Assembly (NCBI RefSeq): GCF_030408635.1 | Contig: NZ_CP047198.1 | Coordinates: forward strand, 1,364,001 to 1,428,000 | Reading direction: 5' to 3' | DNA length: 64,000 bases | Source: Corynebacterium coyleae | GTDB lineage: Bacteria; Actinomycetota; Actinomycetes; Mycobacteriales; Mycobacteriaceae | Shown: one piece after another, positions 30,944 to 41,158 of the stretch | How positions within the stretch are numbered: position 1 is the stretch's first letter | Layout of the letters: the number at the start of each line of letters is the position of its first letter | Notes under the pieces: generated by a model | The model's input: only the letters and a program-made list of their open reading frames with translations | Told to the model about the DNA's origin: nothing | Databases searched by the model: none | Program-made: the position numbers and the translations under genes

Positions 30944-31924
30944 TTAGCTGCTCGTCGAGAGGTCCTTGAGCGCAGCAGCAAGCTTCAACGGATCATGAAG
31001 GTTGCCCTTCACACCATCGTCGCCTTCGACACGTAAGGAGCGGTATTCGACGTCCGCGCCGAGCCGTTCCGCCGCACGGCGGACGTTTTCACGTTCGCCT
31101 TGCGTAGTCACCATGTCGCTGTCCGCCAGGAAGCAATCAACCCGCAGGTTGGGGGCGTGTTGCGCAAAGACATGAATATGACGCTCGGTGGTAAAACCAT
31201 GGGTCTCCCCTGCTTCTGGGGAGAGGTTGAGTACCACAACCACCTTCGCTTCGGTCTCGTTCAACGCATCGCGCACTTGAGGCACCAACAGGTGCGGGAT
31301 CACAGAGGAAAACCACGAACCAGGCCCAATGGTGACCAGATCCGCGTCCATGATCGCCTGGATGGCGTCCCGGCTCGCTGGCGGTTCGGACGGAGTCAGC
31401 CGCACACGGCGCACAGTGCCCGGTGTCGTCGCAACGGCGACTTGGCCGTGTACAGAGCGCAGCACCCGTGGGTCGTCGTCAAGCCCTGCAACATCAGCTT
31501 CAATGTCGAGGGGTTGTGGGCTCACTGGAATGACTCGTCCCTGGGAGCCGGTCCATTTGCCAACCTGGTCCAGCGCCGCTTGTGTGTCACCAAGGCGCTC
31601 CGCAAGTCCGGCGATGATCAAGTTTCCCAAGGCGTGTCCAGCCATTGCGCCATGCCCACCGAAGCGGTGCTGGAGCGTGTCGCGCCACATTGCGCCGTCC
31701 CCGCTGTCGTCGGTAAGCGCTGCCAGCGCCATGCGGAGATCTCCCGGAGGAACAATCTCCATCTCGCGACGCAGGCGGCCCGACGAGCCGCCGTCATCGG
31801 CAACTGTCACCACAGCGTTAATACGAGCTGCGCCGGCAACGCGCGCGGCCGTGAGCGTCTGGTAGAGCCCATGCCCTCCCCCGAGGCATGTGTACGTCAT
31901 CGCCGCGGGATCAGTCGCGCGCAT
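30944..31924 (-). CDS. yvcK: YvcK-like gluconeogenesis factor
   Basis: A 326-aa protein of the CofD/YvcK family. The N-terminal GGGHGLYQTL (about 16-25) and ADDGGSSGRLRRE (about 42-54) form the UDP-sugar binding site, and ITIGPGSWFSSVIPHL-like residues occur mid-protein. YvcK proteins affect cell shape and carbon metabolism by binding UDP-GlcNAc. It overlaps the rapZ stop by one base. Confidence 0.92.
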   Translation of the reverse strand: MRATDPAAMTYTCLGGGHGLYQTLTAARVAGAARINAVVTVADDGGSSGRLRREMEIVPPGDLRMALAALTDDSGDGAMWRDTLQHRFGGHGAMAGHALGNLIIAGLAERLGDTQAALDQVGKWTGSQGRVIPVSPQPLDIEADVAGLDDDPRVLRSVHGQVAVATTPGTVRRVRLTPSEPPASRDAIQAIMDADLVTIGPGSWFSSVIPHLLVPQVRDALNETEAKVVVVLNLSPEAGETHGFTTERHIHVFAQHAPNLRVDCFLADSDMVTTQGERENVRRAAERLGADVEYRSLRVEGDDGVKGNLHDPLKLAAALKDLSTSS

Positions 31925-32841
31925 TAGTGCTTCTCCAAATCACGGTGGATGACATTGACATCAACTTGGCCCTGCTGTCGCAGTCGCTTCCCGATCGCTT
32001 CTGCGACCGCAACCGAGCGGTGGTGCCCACCTGTGCAGCCAACGCCCACAGTGATGAAGTCCTTACCTTCGTGGCGGTAGCCCTTCAACGTGCTCGACAA
32101 CAGATCAACGAAATGGTCCACGTATTCCTTCGCACCATCCTGCGACAGGACATAGTCTGCTACAGGTGCGTCGATACCGCGGAAGTCGCGCAGCTCCTCA
32201 ACCCAATATGGGTTGGGTAGGAATCGCACATCAATGATCAGATCAGCGTCACGTGGCGAACCATGCTTGAATCCGAAAGACTCAATAGTGACGTGTTGAC
32301 GCTCCACCGGCAGCTCGCCGACCGATGCCTCAACAGCGCGGCGTAGGTCGTGCACAGACAAATTGGACGTGTCGATGATGACATCTGCGGCCGAACGGAT
32401 GCCTTCCATTTCCTCGCGTTCGCGATCGATGCCGTCCTGCAAGGTACCATCGCCCTGCAGCGGGTGCGTGCGCCGCACGGAGTCGAATCGGCGGATCAGC
32501 ACATCGTCACGCGCCTCAAGAAACAGCACGAACGGTGAGTAACCACGTCGACGGAGCCCCTCAAGGGTGTCGGCCAATGAACCGTTGAACCGGTCTGCGC
32601 GCACGTCCGACACGACCGCCAGCCGTTCCACTGGGGAATCGTCCGCTGCTGCAAGGTCCACAAGCTCTAGAATTAACTGGGGTGGCAGATTCTGAGAAAC
32701 GAAGAAACCTTTGTCCTCGAATACTTTCGCTGCGGTGGACAATCCGCCACCGGACAAACCGGTGATGATCACCGGACGCCAACTGGCGGAACGCAAATCG
32801 TGTGGCAATGCTTGAGCAGAAGCTGTGGACATGGCGCTCAT
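31924..32841 (-). CDS. rapZ: RapZ-like nucleotide-binding protein with altered Walker A
   Basis: A 305-aa RapZ/YvcJ family protein. The P-loop position reads [10 protein letters not shown], so the usual Lys or Arg of the motif is Leu. The C-terminal domain is intact, with [14 protein letters not shown] and [23 protein letters not shown]. RapZ controls glucosamine-6-phosphate synthase through small RNAs in enterobacteria; the role in actinobacteria is less clear. Two ATGs lie near the start, and the second (32832) has the better-placed AGGATGAG. The unusual loop suggests weak or no nucleotide binding. Confidence 0.88.
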   Translation of the reverse strand: MSAMSTASAQALPHDLRSASWRPVIITGLSGGGLSTAAKVFEDKGFFVSQNLPPQLILELVDLAAADDSPVERLAVVSDVRADRFNGSLADTLEGLRRRGYSPFVLFLEARDDVLIRRFDSVRRTHPLQGDGTLQDGIDREREEMEGIRSAADVIIDTSNLSVHDLRRAVEASVGELPVERQHVTIESFGFKHGSPRDADLIIDVRFLPNPYWVEELRDFRGIDAPVADYVLSQDGAKEYVDHFVDLLSSTLKGYRHEGKDFITVGVGCTGGHHRSVAVAEAIGKRLRQQGQVDVNVIHRDLEKH

Positions 32842-32873
32842 CCTAACGAAGCGCAGCGAGCCGCGTCGCGGTT

Positions 32874-32905
32874 CCGCAAAAGCTGCCGCAAAAGCTGCCG
32901 CAAAG
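32874..32905. repeat. 12-base tandem repeat before rapZ
   Basis: The unit CCGCAAAAGCTG occurs twice and then partly (8 bases) in the uvrC-rapZ gap. It could vary in copy number. Confidence 0.7.
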
Positions 32906-32921
32906 CCAGCCTCACAACCAG

Positions 32922-34982
32922 CTACGTATGAAGGTGCTCGTAGATCGTCGCGGCGAGTTTCGGACCGACGCCTTTAACCTCCTGGATCTCCTCGATAGAA
33001 GCCTCTTTGATCTTCTTCACCGAGCCAAAGTGCTTCACCAAATCGGTTCTCCGCGCGGGGCCTAGTCCCGGGACTGCGTCGAGGGCGGACGCTCGCATGC
33101 GCTTCGAGCGTTGCTGGCGGTGGTAGGTGATGGCGAACCGGTGGGCCTCATCACGCACCTGCTGGAGCAGATACATGCCTTCGGAGTTTCGCGGCAGGAT
33201 CACCGGCTCGTCGTCGTCCGGCACCCACACTTCCTCGAGGCGTTTGGCCAATCCGATGAGTTGTACATCGACGATGCCGAGGTCGTCGAACACAGCCTGT
33301 GCGGCATTAACCTGGGGTTTGCCACCGTCGACGATGAACAACTGAGGAGGGTAAGCGAAGCGTTTCGCACCGGTCGATTCGTCGGCCTCGTCCTCGAAGG
33401 TCTGCGCCTCAGCGACCTCATCAGGGTTGGCGAGTTTGTCCTCGTTGTAGCGCTTGAAGCGCCGGCGTGTGACCTCGGCGATGGACCCGACGTCGTCGGA
33501 TCGACCATCGCCGGCTGCCTCCTTGATGCGGTATCGACGGTAGTCGTTCTTTTTGGGCAAACCGTCCTCGAACACCACGAGGGAGGCTACAACGTCGGTG
33601 CCTTGGATGTGGGAAATATCGGTGCATTCAATACGCAGCGGCGCTTCGTCCATCCCGAGCGCGTCCTGGATATCTTGCAGGGCCTGCGATCGTGCGGTCA
33701 GGTCACCGACCCGCTTCAACTTGTGCTGGTGGAGCGCTTCGGCGGCGTTTTTGTGCACTGTTTCCATCAGTGCGCGCTTGTCCCCACGCTGCGGCACGCG
33801 AAGGTCCACAGGCCCGCCACGTAGTTCTTCGAGCAGTTGGGTCACTTCCGGCAGTTCCGCAGGCAGCGTCTCGACGAGAATCTCACGCGGCACCGGCATC
33901 GGTGCCGCCGCTTGCGCACGTGACTCCTGATCTACGCCTCGGCGACGAACCTTCTGCGCTTCGATCTTGCGGTCCTCTTCACGCTCTTGCTTCACTCGCT
34001 CGACCGCATCCGAGTAGTACTGGACCAAGAAGTTCTGCATCAACGTTGGCAACGTTGGGTCGGTCTGGCCTTCCTCCAGACGTTCTGCGGCTCCGGGCTC
34101 ATCGCCCGTTTTTTCCACGACCCAGCCCCGCTGTGCACGGATGCGTCCATCACGGACGTTGAAGATCTGCACCGCCGCTTCAAGCTCGTCGGTGTCAAAG
34201 GCGATGATGTCCGCGTCGGTGTCTTGGCTGAGGACGACCGTCTGGCGCTCCATTACCTTTTCGACGGCACCGAGGTCGTCGCGAAGCCGCGCCGCCTTTT
34301 CAAACTCGAGGTTTTCCGCGGCCTCCTCCATCTGTGCGGTGATGCCACGGACAAGCTTCTCGGAGCGACCTGCCATGAAGCCAAGGAAGCCCTGGACGAT
34401 CTCGTCGTACTCGGCTTCGTCGACACGACCGACGCAGGGTGCCGCACACTTGTCGATGTACCCAAGCAAGCAAGGGCGTCCAAGGGATTCGTGACGGTTA
34501 AACACACCGTTGGAACACGTCCGAATCGGGAACACGCGCGTGAGCAGATCGAGGGTCTCGCGCACCGCCCACGCGTGCGAGTACGGGCCGAAATAGCGCA
34601 CGCCCTTACGTTTGGGGCCACGGTAGAAGAACGCGCGCGGGTAGCGTTCGCGCACGCTGACGGCAAGCATTGGGTACGTCTTGTCGTCGCGGTACATGAC
34701 GTTAAACCATGGGTCGAAGCGCTTGATCCATGTGTATTCGAGCTGGAGCGCCTCTACCTCGGATGCGACAACGGTCCATTCGACTGAAGCGCCGGTGTAG
34801 ACCATCTGCCGGGTCCGCGGGTGCAGAGTCTCCGGTGGCTGAAAGTAGTTGCTCAGGCGCGCACGAAGATTTTTGGCTTTGCCAACGTAGATGACACGCC
34901 CGTCGCGGTCCCGGAACTTATACACGCCCGGATCGGTTGGGATCGTTCCGGGCGCTGGGCGGTAAGACTGGGGGTCAGCCAA
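32922..34982 (-). CDS. uvrC: Excinuclease ABC subunit C
   Basis: A 686-aa protein. The GIY-YIG nuclease is at residues 13-95 ([25 protein letters not shown]), the UvrB-binding UVR motif is near 210-245, the RNase H-like nuclease is in the middle, and two helix-hairpin-helix motifs close the protein ([12 protein letters not shown] and [12 protein letters not shown]). It cuts both sides of a DNA lesion. The TTG start has AAGGA seven bases upstream. It follows the PH-domain gene by 3 bases. Confidence 0.95.
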   Translation of the reverse strand: MADPQSYRPAPGTIPTDPGVYKFRDRDGRVIYVGKAKNLRARLSNYFQPPETLHPRTRQMVYTGASVEWTVVASEVEALQLEYTWIKRFDPWFNVMYRDDKTYPMLAVSVRERYPRAFFYRGPKRKGVRYFGPYSHAWAVRETLDLLTRVFPIRTCSNGVFNRHESLGRPCLLGYIDKCAAPCVGRVDEAEYDEIVQGFLGFMAGRSEKLVRGITAQMEEAAENLEFEKAARLRDDLGAVEKVMERQTVVLSQDTDADIIAFDTDELEAAVQIFNVRDGRIRAQRGWVVEKTGDEPGAAERLEEGQTDPTLPTLMQNFLVQYYSDAVERVKQEREEDRKIEAQKVRRRGVDQESRAQAAAPMPVPREILVETLPAELPEVTQLLEELRGGPVDLRVPQRGDKRALMETVHKNAAEALHQHKLKRVGDLTARSQALQDIQDALGMDEAPLRIECTDISHIQGTDVVASLVVFEDGLPKKNDYRRYRIKEAAGDGRSDDVGSIAEVTRRRFKRYNEDKLANPDEVAEAQTFEDEADESTGAKRFAYPPQLFIVDGGKPQVNAAQAVFDDLGIVDVQLIGLAKRLEEVWVPDDDEPVILPRNSEGMYLLQQVRDEAHRFAITYHRQQRSKRMRASALDAVPGLGPARRTDLVKHFGSVKKIKEASIEEIQEVKGVGPKLAATIYEHLHT

Positions 34983-34985
34983 GGG

Positions 34986-35519
34986 TTAATCCTTAGGCAT
35001 GTATTTGGCTTCGAGCTTGCGGAATTGCTCGACAGCCTGAATCGCGCGCTCTTTATCGCCTGATTGGATCGCCCACAGGGTGACGTACTCGAATTCCGGA
35101 AGTTCGAGTCGCGCCATGCGGGAGCCCTTGGGAAAGCTCAAACCGTAAATGACGGTCCAGGGGTAGAAACGGGTGCCGATGATGTTGGCTACCTGGACAC
35201 CGTCTTCGTTGGCGCGCACCCGAGGGCGAGTCAGTGCGATCCAGGACAGGACGGAAATAATCAGGCCAACGCCCACGAACGCGAACTTATCCACGCTGGT
35301 AATCGCGATGCCCGAGAATTGCGCGTCCACGGCCCACGCCATGAAGAAATGCACGGCCATGACAAGGATGATCCAGCCGATCGCCACGGTTCGCAGGTAC
35401 CTCGACGAAATCTCAAGCTCCCACGGCTTCGTCGAGGTGTTGGCGTGCGGATCAAGCGCAGTCAGGTAAGCAGCTTCCTGCTCGTTCGTTATGTGTGTGC
35501 CTGCTGGTTGATCAGTCAC
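34986..35519 (-). CDS. PH-domain membrane protein (Rv1417-like)
   Basis: A 177-aa protein. The GTG at 35519 is chosen because AAGGAG lies just upstream, inside the six-codon extension of the longer frame. Two membrane helices (about 44-65 and 78-98) are followed by a bacterial PH domain (RVRANEDGVQVANIIGTRFYPWTVIYGLSFP). Related proteins in mycobacteria keep the same place between ribH and uvrC. The function is unknown. Confidence 0.78.
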   Translation of the reverse strand: MTDQPAGTHITNEQEAAYLTALDPHANTSTKPWELEISSRYLRTVAIGWIILVMAVHFFMAWAVDAQFSGIAITSVDKFAFVGVGLIISVLSWIALTRPRVRANEDGVQVANIIGTRFYPWTVIYGLSFPKGSRMARLELPEFEYVTLWAIQSGDKERAIQAVEQFRKLEAKYMPKD

Positions 35520-35591
35520 TTCCGCACTCCTTGTCAACTTGAAAACGCTCTTGCTTCTCGACGACTCCGTGCCGCGCTCGCTCCGGCTACT

Positions 35592-36077
35592 TTAACCCTT
35601 TAGCGGCAAAGCGCGAACTTTCTGCAGTTCAACTAAGGCTCCAGCGGCCGCACGCATCGCTTCGGCGCCTTTGTCTTCTTTCGCGTCTTCCCCACCGGCA
35701 CGCTCGTAAGCCTGGTCTTCTTCTTCAACCGTGAGCACGCCGTTGCCTACCGGCGTTTCCTCATCCAATGCAATACGGGTGAGGCCAGCGGTGACAGAGT
35801 CGCAAACGTAATCAAAGTGGGCAGTTTCGCCACGGATGACGCAGCCGAGGGCCACTACCGCGTCGTAGCGCTTTGCGCATGCCTGCACCACAACTGGCAA
35901 CTCCAACGCGCCTGCTACCGCATATTCATCGACTTTAACGCCCAGTTCTCGGGCCTCATCTCGTGCGCCAGCGCGCAGCATCTCGACGATCTTTTCATTC
36001 CAGCGGGTGTAAACGACGGCGACGGTAAGCCCCTCCGCTTGCAGGGAATAGTCCTCGGGTGCTCCAGTAGCTGCCAC
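35592..36077 (-). CDS. ribH: 6,7-dimethyl-8-ribityllumazine synthase
   Basis: A 161-aa enzyme starting at GTG 36077, 8 bases after AAGGAG; upstream codons in the same frame belong to ribBA's shadow. The motifs [19 protein letters not shown] and [14 protein letters not shown] are typical. It makes the lumazine precursor of riboflavin and usually forms a 60-subunit or pentameric shell with RibE. Confidence 0.95.
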   Translation of the reverse strand: MAATGAPEDYSLQAEGLTVAVVYTRWNEKIVEMLRAGARDEARELGVKVDEYAVAGALELPVVVQACAKRYDAVVALGCVIRGETAHFDYVCDSVTAGLTRIALDEETPVGNGVLTVEEEDQAYERAGGEDAKEDKGAEAMRAAAGALVELQKVRALPLKG

Positions 36078-36096
36078 TGGTGGGTCTCCTTGATAC

Positions 36097-37422
36097 CTAG
36101 TTGGTGTGGTGTTGTGGGTGTTGTGTGTTGTGTTCTTCAGTCCAACCGAGAATGCCGGGCAGGTCGTGTCCCATCCTGTCGCGCTTCGTCCGCAAATAGG
36201 CGATGTTGTCGTGGTTAGGAACCACTTCGATCCTACTGCGGTGAGCAACCTTGGGGATCAGACCGGCAAAGGCATCGACTTTTTGGGGATTGTTGGTCAT
36301 CAGATCGACCGAACCGATACCCAGGTCTGCAAGGATGTCGCTTGCTGCGGAATAGTCGCGTGCGTCGACTGGCAGGCCTTGTTCAAGGTTTGCATCAACG
36401 GTGTCGAGCCCGTCGTCCTGTAAACGGTAGGCGCGCAGCTTGGCGAGTAACCCGATTCCGCGTCCCTCATGTCCACGCAAGTAGACGATAACGCCGCGGC
36501 CTTCCTGCTGAATGCGGCGCATTGATTCCTGAAGCTGCGGACCACAGTCGCAACGGCGGGAGCCAAACACATCGCCGGTGAGACATTCCGAATGCACGCG
36601 GACGAGAACGTCCTCGGCGTCGCGCAGTGCATCAAGTTCCCCAGCGATCAGCGCAACATGCTCGGTCTCAGTCAACGTATCCAGGTAGCCAACCGCAGTG
36701 AATTCACCGAACTCCGTTGGTAAACGAGTAGCAGTGCTGCGTTCGACAAATCGTTCATGCTGGCGACGGTACGCAGCGAGCTGCTCGATCGAAATCATCG
36801 GAAGCCCGTGCGTATTCGCGAACCTGCGGAGCTCGTCGAATCGAGCCATGTCTGCAGGGTCATCTTCAGAAACGATCTCGCACAGGGCACCGACAGGGGC
36901 CTTACCCGCAAGCGTCGCAAGGTCTACCGCTGCCTCCGTGTGTCCATCCCGGACAAGTACTCCCCCGTCACGCGCCCGCAGGGGCACAACGTGTCCGGGC
37001 CTCGTAAACGACTCTGGGGTCGCGGAATCGTCGGCAAGCAATGCGATCGTCGTGGCGCGCGAACGTGCGGAAATACCGGTGGTGCCGGTTGCTGCATCAA
37101 CGGTCACGGCGTAGGCAGTCCCGTGCAGGTCCTGGTTTTGCGCAACCATCGGGGGCAGATCGAGGGCAGTAGCCCGCTCGTCCGACATGGACACGCAAAT
37201 GTAGCCAGAGGTGTACCTCACCATAAACGCCACCAACTCCGGCGTGGCGTCTTGTGCGGCGAAGATGAGATCGCCCTCGTTTTCGCGATCCTCACTGTCC
37301 ACGACGACGACTGCTTTGCCCTCGCGGATGGCGGCAATCGCCTCCTCCACAGTGTTCAACTCGGTGTCCAAGTCGGTGGTGTGATTACCGGCGCTACCGG
37401 CGGATGCTGTCATACCGTTCAA
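36097..37422 (-). CDS. ribBA: Bifunctional DHBP synthase / GTP cyclohydrolase II
   Basis: A 441-aa fusion. Residues 25-225 are 3,4-dihydroxy-2-butanone-4-phosphate synthase ([44 protein letters not shown]). Residues 225-430 are GTP cyclohydrolase II, with the zinc Cys triad in [16 protein letters not shown]. It supplies both precursors of riboflavin. It follows ribE by 2 bases. Confidence 0.95.
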   Translation of the reverse strand: MNGMTASAGSAGNHTTDLDTELNTVEEAIAAIREGKAVVVVDSEDRENEGDLIFAAQDATPELVAFMVRYTSGYICVSMSDERATALDLPPMVAQNQDLHGTAYAVTVDAATGTTGISARSRATTIALLADDSATPESFTRPGHVVPLRARDGGVLVRDGHTEAAVDLATLAGKAPVGALCEIVSEDDPADMARFDELRRFANTHGLPMISIEQLAAYRRQHERFVERSTATRLPTEFGEFTAVGYLDTLTETEHVALIAGELDALRDAEDVLVRVHSECLTGDVFGSRRCDCGPQLQESMRRIQQEGRGVIVYLRGHEGRGIGLLAKLRAYRLQDDGLDTVDANLEQGLPVDARDYSAASDILADLGIGSVDLMTNNPQKVDAFAGLIPKVAHRSRIEVVPNHDNIAYLRTKRDRMGHDLPGILGWTEEHNTQHPQHHTN

Positions 37423-37424
37423 CC

Positions 37425-38012
37425 CTAGCCCTGCACCATTTTCTCAACGTACTTGGCCACGATATCCACCTCAAGGTTCACCGGATCACCGACCGTAAGG
37501 TCACCAGCAGTGGTATCGCGCAGCGTGGTGGGGATCAGCGACACCTCGAAAAAATCGTCTCCAACCGCGGAAACCGTCAGCGACGTTCCGTTGACCGTAA
37601 TGGATCCTTTCTCCACCACATACCGACCAAGATTCGCGGGCAGAGTGAAGCGCACTACCTCCCAGTGCTGCGAAGGCGTGCGAGAGACAACCTCGGCGAC
37701 ACCATCGACGTGGCCCTGCACGATATGTCCGTCCATGCGCTGACCAGCAGCCAACGCGCGCTCTAGGTTGACCTTGCTCCCCTCGCTATAGGTGCCGAGA
37801 CGCGAGCGATCCAGCGTTTCGCGCATCACGTCAGCGGTGAATACGCCAGCAACGTTGTCAACCACCGTCAGACACACGCCGTCGACCGCGATGGAGTCCC
37901 CCGGTGATGCATCCTCGGTGACCTTCGGCGCACGCACCGCGATCCGAACGGCATCCTCGAGCTGCTCAAGCGTGTCGACGACACCAATCTCCTCAACGAG
38001 TCCCGTAAACAC
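37425..38012 (-). CDS. ribE: Riboflavin synthase alpha chain
   Basis: A 195-aa enzyme with two lumazine-binding repeats. The N-terminal [10 protein letters not shown] and the second-repeat [14 protein letters not shown] are family hallmarks. It converts two lumazines to riboflavin. It lies 3 bases after ribD in the operon. Confidence 0.95.
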   Translation of the reverse strand: MFTGLVEEIGVVDTLEQLEDAVRIAVRAPKVTEDASPGDSIAVDGVCLTVVDNVAGVFTADVMRETLDRSRLGTYSEGSKVNLERALAAGQRMDGHIVQGHVDGVAEVVSRTPSQHWEVVRFTLPANLGRYVVEKGSITVNGTSLTVSAVGDDFFEVSLIPTTLRDTTAGDLTVGDPVNLEVDIVAKYVEKMVQG

Positions 38013-38015
38013 AGT

Positions 38016-39011
38016 TCAGTCCTTCTCCATTTCCATAAGCACATCGTTGCCGATCCGGCGCACATCAGTGGTGCGGAAACGTTTAGCGTCGCCAATCGTT
38101 CCCGCGATTTCGCGGTCGAGCACTCCCCGCCCGGCCCCCAGCAGTGCAGGGGCAATGTAGGCCTGCACCGCGTCGACCAGGTCGAGTTCCAGGAAACTCG
38201 CCGCCAATGTTGCCCCGCCTTCTACAAGCACATCTCTCGCGCCGCTATTCCACAGCGCTGTCAGCGCGGCCTGTGGAGTGTCGTATTGCTCAAACCCGAG
38301 CTCGGTCAGGTTGCCGCTGGGAACAGCCCGCTTACCGACGACCACACGTCGCGGCTGGTGCTCATACAGAGCGCCATCGCTGTGGCGGGCGGTCAACGAT
38401 GAGTTGTCAGCAAGCGCGGTCCCCGTGCCAATGACAATCGCGTCACGTTTCGTGCGATCTGCGTGCACAGCGGCGCGGGCTTCGTCGCAAGTGATCCACT
38501 TGCTCGTCTTATCGGCCGCTGCCGTAAACCCGTCCAGCGTCGACGCAAACTTCAGCGTCACACTCGGGCGGTTGTTGCGCACCGAGCGAAGCCAGGGCTG
38601 CAGTGCCTCCACACGGGTGTGAAGTAGGGCCACATCCAATCCATGTGTTCGCAGCCAATCTGCGCCGCCGGATGCAGGTTCAAACGGATCAGCGGTCAGA
38701 TACACCACCCTCGCAATTCCGGCATCCACCAACGCTTGGGTGCACGGACCTGTCCTGCCAGTGTGGTTGCACGGTTCCAAAGTGACAACGGCTGTCGCGC
38801 CCTTCGTCCGTGGTCCCGCTTCACGCAGGGCGTTGACCTCAGCATGGGGCCCGCCCGCGGGAGAGGTCCCGCCAGTCGCGATAACTTCCCCGGATGCGGT
38901 CACGATTGCGCAGCCCACCGGCGGGTTCGGCGAGGTCGTCCCGCGCACTGCGTCACCCGCCGCTATGGCCGCAGAAACCGCGTTGGCTAACGCGGGGTTA
39001 TCACGTGTCAC
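38016..39011 (-). CDS. ribD: Bifunctional deaminase-reductase RibD
   Basis: A 331-aa fusion. The N-terminal deaminase has zinc ligands His56 in GGPHAEVNALRE, Cys81 and Cys90 in PCNHTGRTGPC. The C-terminal reductase (about 145-330) carries FASTLDGFTAA and DVLVEGGATLAASF. It performs the second and third steps of the GTP branch. It overlaps the rpe stop by 4 bases. Confidence 0.95.
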   Translation of the reverse strand: MTRDNPALANAVSAAIAAGDAVRGTTSPNPPVGCAIVTASGEVIATGGTSPAGGPHAEVNALREAGPRTKGATAVVTLEPCNHTGRTGPCTQALVDAGIARVVYLTADPFEPASGGADWLRTHGLDVALLHTRVEALQPWLRSVRNNRPSVTLKFASTLDGFTAAADKTSKWITCDEARAAVHADRTKRDAIVIGTGTALADNSSLTARHSDGALYEHQPRRVVVGKRAVPSGNLTELGFEQYDTPQAALTALWNSGARDVLVEGGATLAASFLELDLVDAVQAYIAPALLGAGRGVLDREIAGTIGDAKRFRTTDVRRIGNDVLMEMEKD

Positions 39012-39670
39012 GCCTGCGCAGCCTCAGTTGCCAACTCGCGGAGGCGCTCTACCGCCTGGGCTGGGTCATCAGCGCCGAATACGGCGGAACCAGCAACGAA
39101 TGCGTCCACACCGGCCGCTGCCGCTTGTGCGATAGTGCTGTTGGCAATGCCACCGTCAATACCAATGATGGTGTCCAGGCCCGCTTCCGCAATGCGATCG
39201 CGAAGCGTCATCACCTTGCCCAGGACCTCGGGCATGAACTTCTGGCCGCCAAATCCTGGCTCGACACTCATGACCATGACCTGATCAAAATGCTCGAGGT
39301 CATCGAGGTACGGCTCGATTGCGGTCCCTGGCTTGATGGCGAAGCCGGACTGTACACCGAGTTCGCGGCACTGCTTCGCAGCAGCTACATGGTCGTCGGT
39401 CGCTTCGACATGGAACACGAGGCGGTCGCCGCCGGCCTTGACGTAGGTTTCAAACCACCGCTCCGGCTCCTCGATCATCAAATGCATATCCAGGAATTGG
39501 TCCGTCACGCCGTCAACCGCCTTGGTCACGTCGGGACCAAAGGACAAGTTGGGCACAAAGTGGCCGTCCATGATGTCAACGTGGATCAGGTCTGCGTTGG
39601 GGACCTTGCGGACGTCGTCGCCAAGCGCTGCATAATTAGCGGCAAGAATTGATGGTGCGATGTAAATCAT
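39008..39670 (-). CDS. rpe: Ribulose-phosphate 3-epimerase
   Basis: A 220-aa TIM-barrel enzyme. SILAANYAALGDDV, HVDIMDGHFVPNLSFGP, MSVEPGFGGQKF and GIDGGIANSTI cover the metal site and phosphate loop. It links the oxidative and non-oxidative pentose branches. Clustering with rib genes is conserved in actinobacteria and makes sense because ribulose-5-phosphate feeds RibBA. Confidence 0.96.
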   Translation of the reverse strand: MIYIAPSILAANYAALGDDVRKVPNADLIHVDIMDGHFVPNLSFGPDVTKAVDGVTDQFLDMHLMIEEPERWFETYVKAGGDRLVFHVEATDDHVAAAKQCRELGVQSGFAIKPGTAIEPYLDDLEHFDQVMVMSVEPGFGGQKFMPEVLGKVMTLRDRIAEAGLDTIIGIDGGIANSTIAQAAAAGVDAFVAGSAVFGADDPAQAVERLRELATEAAQA

Positions 39671-39679
39671 GAGGTGTCC

Positions 39680-41158
39680 TTAAACTTCGGTGGTCGGCTT
39701 GGGTCCGAGTTTTCGCAGTACAGCGAAAAACATAGCGTCTGTTCCGTGTCGGTGCGGCCACATCTGGACGCTTGGCAAGTCGCCAACGTCATCCATGCCC
39801 GCTGCGTACTGGCTCGCATCGAGCTCCTCGACCTTGCCATCAGCGAGGATCGTGTCGACGATTCCCCTGGTTTCTCGCACATCGGGTGAGCACGTGGAGT
39901 AGACGACAATACCGCCGGGCTTAACTAGCTCGATTGCAGCCGAGAGCAATTCGCGCTGAAGCACGTTGAGTTCCGCGATGTCTTCCTCACGCTTGGTCCA
40001 ACGCGCCTCTGGGCGGCGGCGAAGCGCTCCGAGACCGGAACAGGGTGCGTCGACGAGAGCACGGTCGTAGCCCGGCTCAAGGCCAGAACGACGACCATCG
40101 GCAGTATGGACGCGCACAGGAAGATCACGCACGGTTTTCCGAATGAGTTCAGCACGGTGCGGACTCACTTCGACGGCATCAACTACTGCGCCATCGATAG
40201 CAGCCAACGCCCCCATGAGTGCCGCCTTACCTCCCGGCCCAGCGCACAAGTCGAGCCATCGGCCTTGTTCGTCTTCGACCGGCACGTCCACTACCGCACG
40301 CGCAATCACCTGCGAGCCCTCGTCCTGGACTGCGGCGAGCCCCTCGCGTACCGGCTGCAACTGTCCTGGATCTCCTTCGGGGAGGTAGACGGCGTACGGT
40401 GAGTAGCGCCCCTCTTCCCCGCCAGTGACCAGCGCTAACTCCTCTGCGCTCATCTCGCCTGGTCGCGCAACAAGATGTACGACCGGACGGGCTGAATCGG
40501 CCTCAAGTGCGGCCTCAAGCTCGTCTTCTCTCGAGCCCAGTGCAGCACGGATCGATTCCGCGATCCACACCGGGTGCGCATGGCGGAACGCCACCGCAGC
40601 AAGCGGGTCCTCCGGTTCAAGCTTGCGCAGCCACTCCTCCGCTGGAGTCCGCGTAATCGAGCGCAATACGCCGTTGACAAAGCCCTTGGCCTTGAATTGA
40701 CCGGCCGCTTCAACCAAACGCACGGAGGTGTCGACGGCCGCATGGTCCTCCACTCGCGTGTACAGCAACTGGTAGGTGCCGAGCCGCAACGCAGTCAGCA
40801 CTTCAACAGCCATTCGGTCCAGGCCGCGGGATGCGTTGTCTGCAATCACAGCGTCAAGAACACCAAGGCTGCGCAGCGTACCGTAAGTCAGCTCGGTTGC
40901 AAACGCCGCGTCACGACCGGTGATCTTTCGCTCACGCAAGACCGTCGGCAGAGTGAGGTTTGCAAACGCCGCGTCGCGCTCGACGCGTACCAACACCTCA
41001 AATGCCGCCTCGCGCGCCGGGTCACCGATGCGTGCGGTTTCGTTCACGGGTGCTGCTTCTTTGCGACGCCTCGGCGCCTGCCGCGTGTTTGCTCGCCCGT
41101 TTCGCTTCGGCTGGTGTTCACGGCGCCCTGCTGCGCGTGACCGGAATCCACCACTCAT
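39680..41158 (-). CDS. rsmB: 16S rRNA cytosine methyltransferase RsmB
   Basis: A 492-aa protein starting at ATG 41158, where ATGA overlaps the fmt stop. The first 35 residues are very basic. Residues 45-190 are the NusB-like domain and the remainder is the methyltransferase, with LDLCAGPGGKAAL for S-adenosylmethionine and two catalytic Cys regions (DAPCSGLGALRRRPEARW and VVYSTCSPDVRE). It methylates C967 of 16S rRNA. Confidence 0.93.
   Translation of the reverse strand: MSGGFRSRAAGRREHQPKRNGRANTRQAPRRRKEAAPVNETARIGDPAREAAFEVLVRVERDAAFANLTLPTVLRERKITGRDAAFATELTYGTLRSLGVLDAVIADNASRGLDRMAVEVLTALRLGTYQLLYTRVEDHAAVDTSVRLVEAAGQFKAKGFVNGVLRSITRTPAEEWLRKLEPEDPLAAVAFRHAHPVWIAESIRAALGSREDELEAALEADSARPVVHLVARPGEMSAEELALVTGGEEGRYSPYAVYLPEGDPGQLQPVREGLAAVQDEGSQVIARAVVDVPVEDEQGRWLDLCAGPGGKAALMGALAAIDGAVVDAVEVSPHRAELIRKTVRDLPVRVHTADGRRSGLEPGYDRALVDAPCSGLGALRRRPEARWTKREEDIAELNVLQRELLSAAIELVKPGGIVVYSTCSPDVRETRGIVDTILADGKVEELDASQYAAGMDDVGDLPSVQMWPHRHGTDAMFFAVLRKLGPKPTTEV

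Noticed and set aside
36078-36096. FMN riboswitch in the riboflavin genes
   Set aside because: No RFN-type sequence was found before ribD, ribE, ribBA or ribH; gaps between them are only a few bases.
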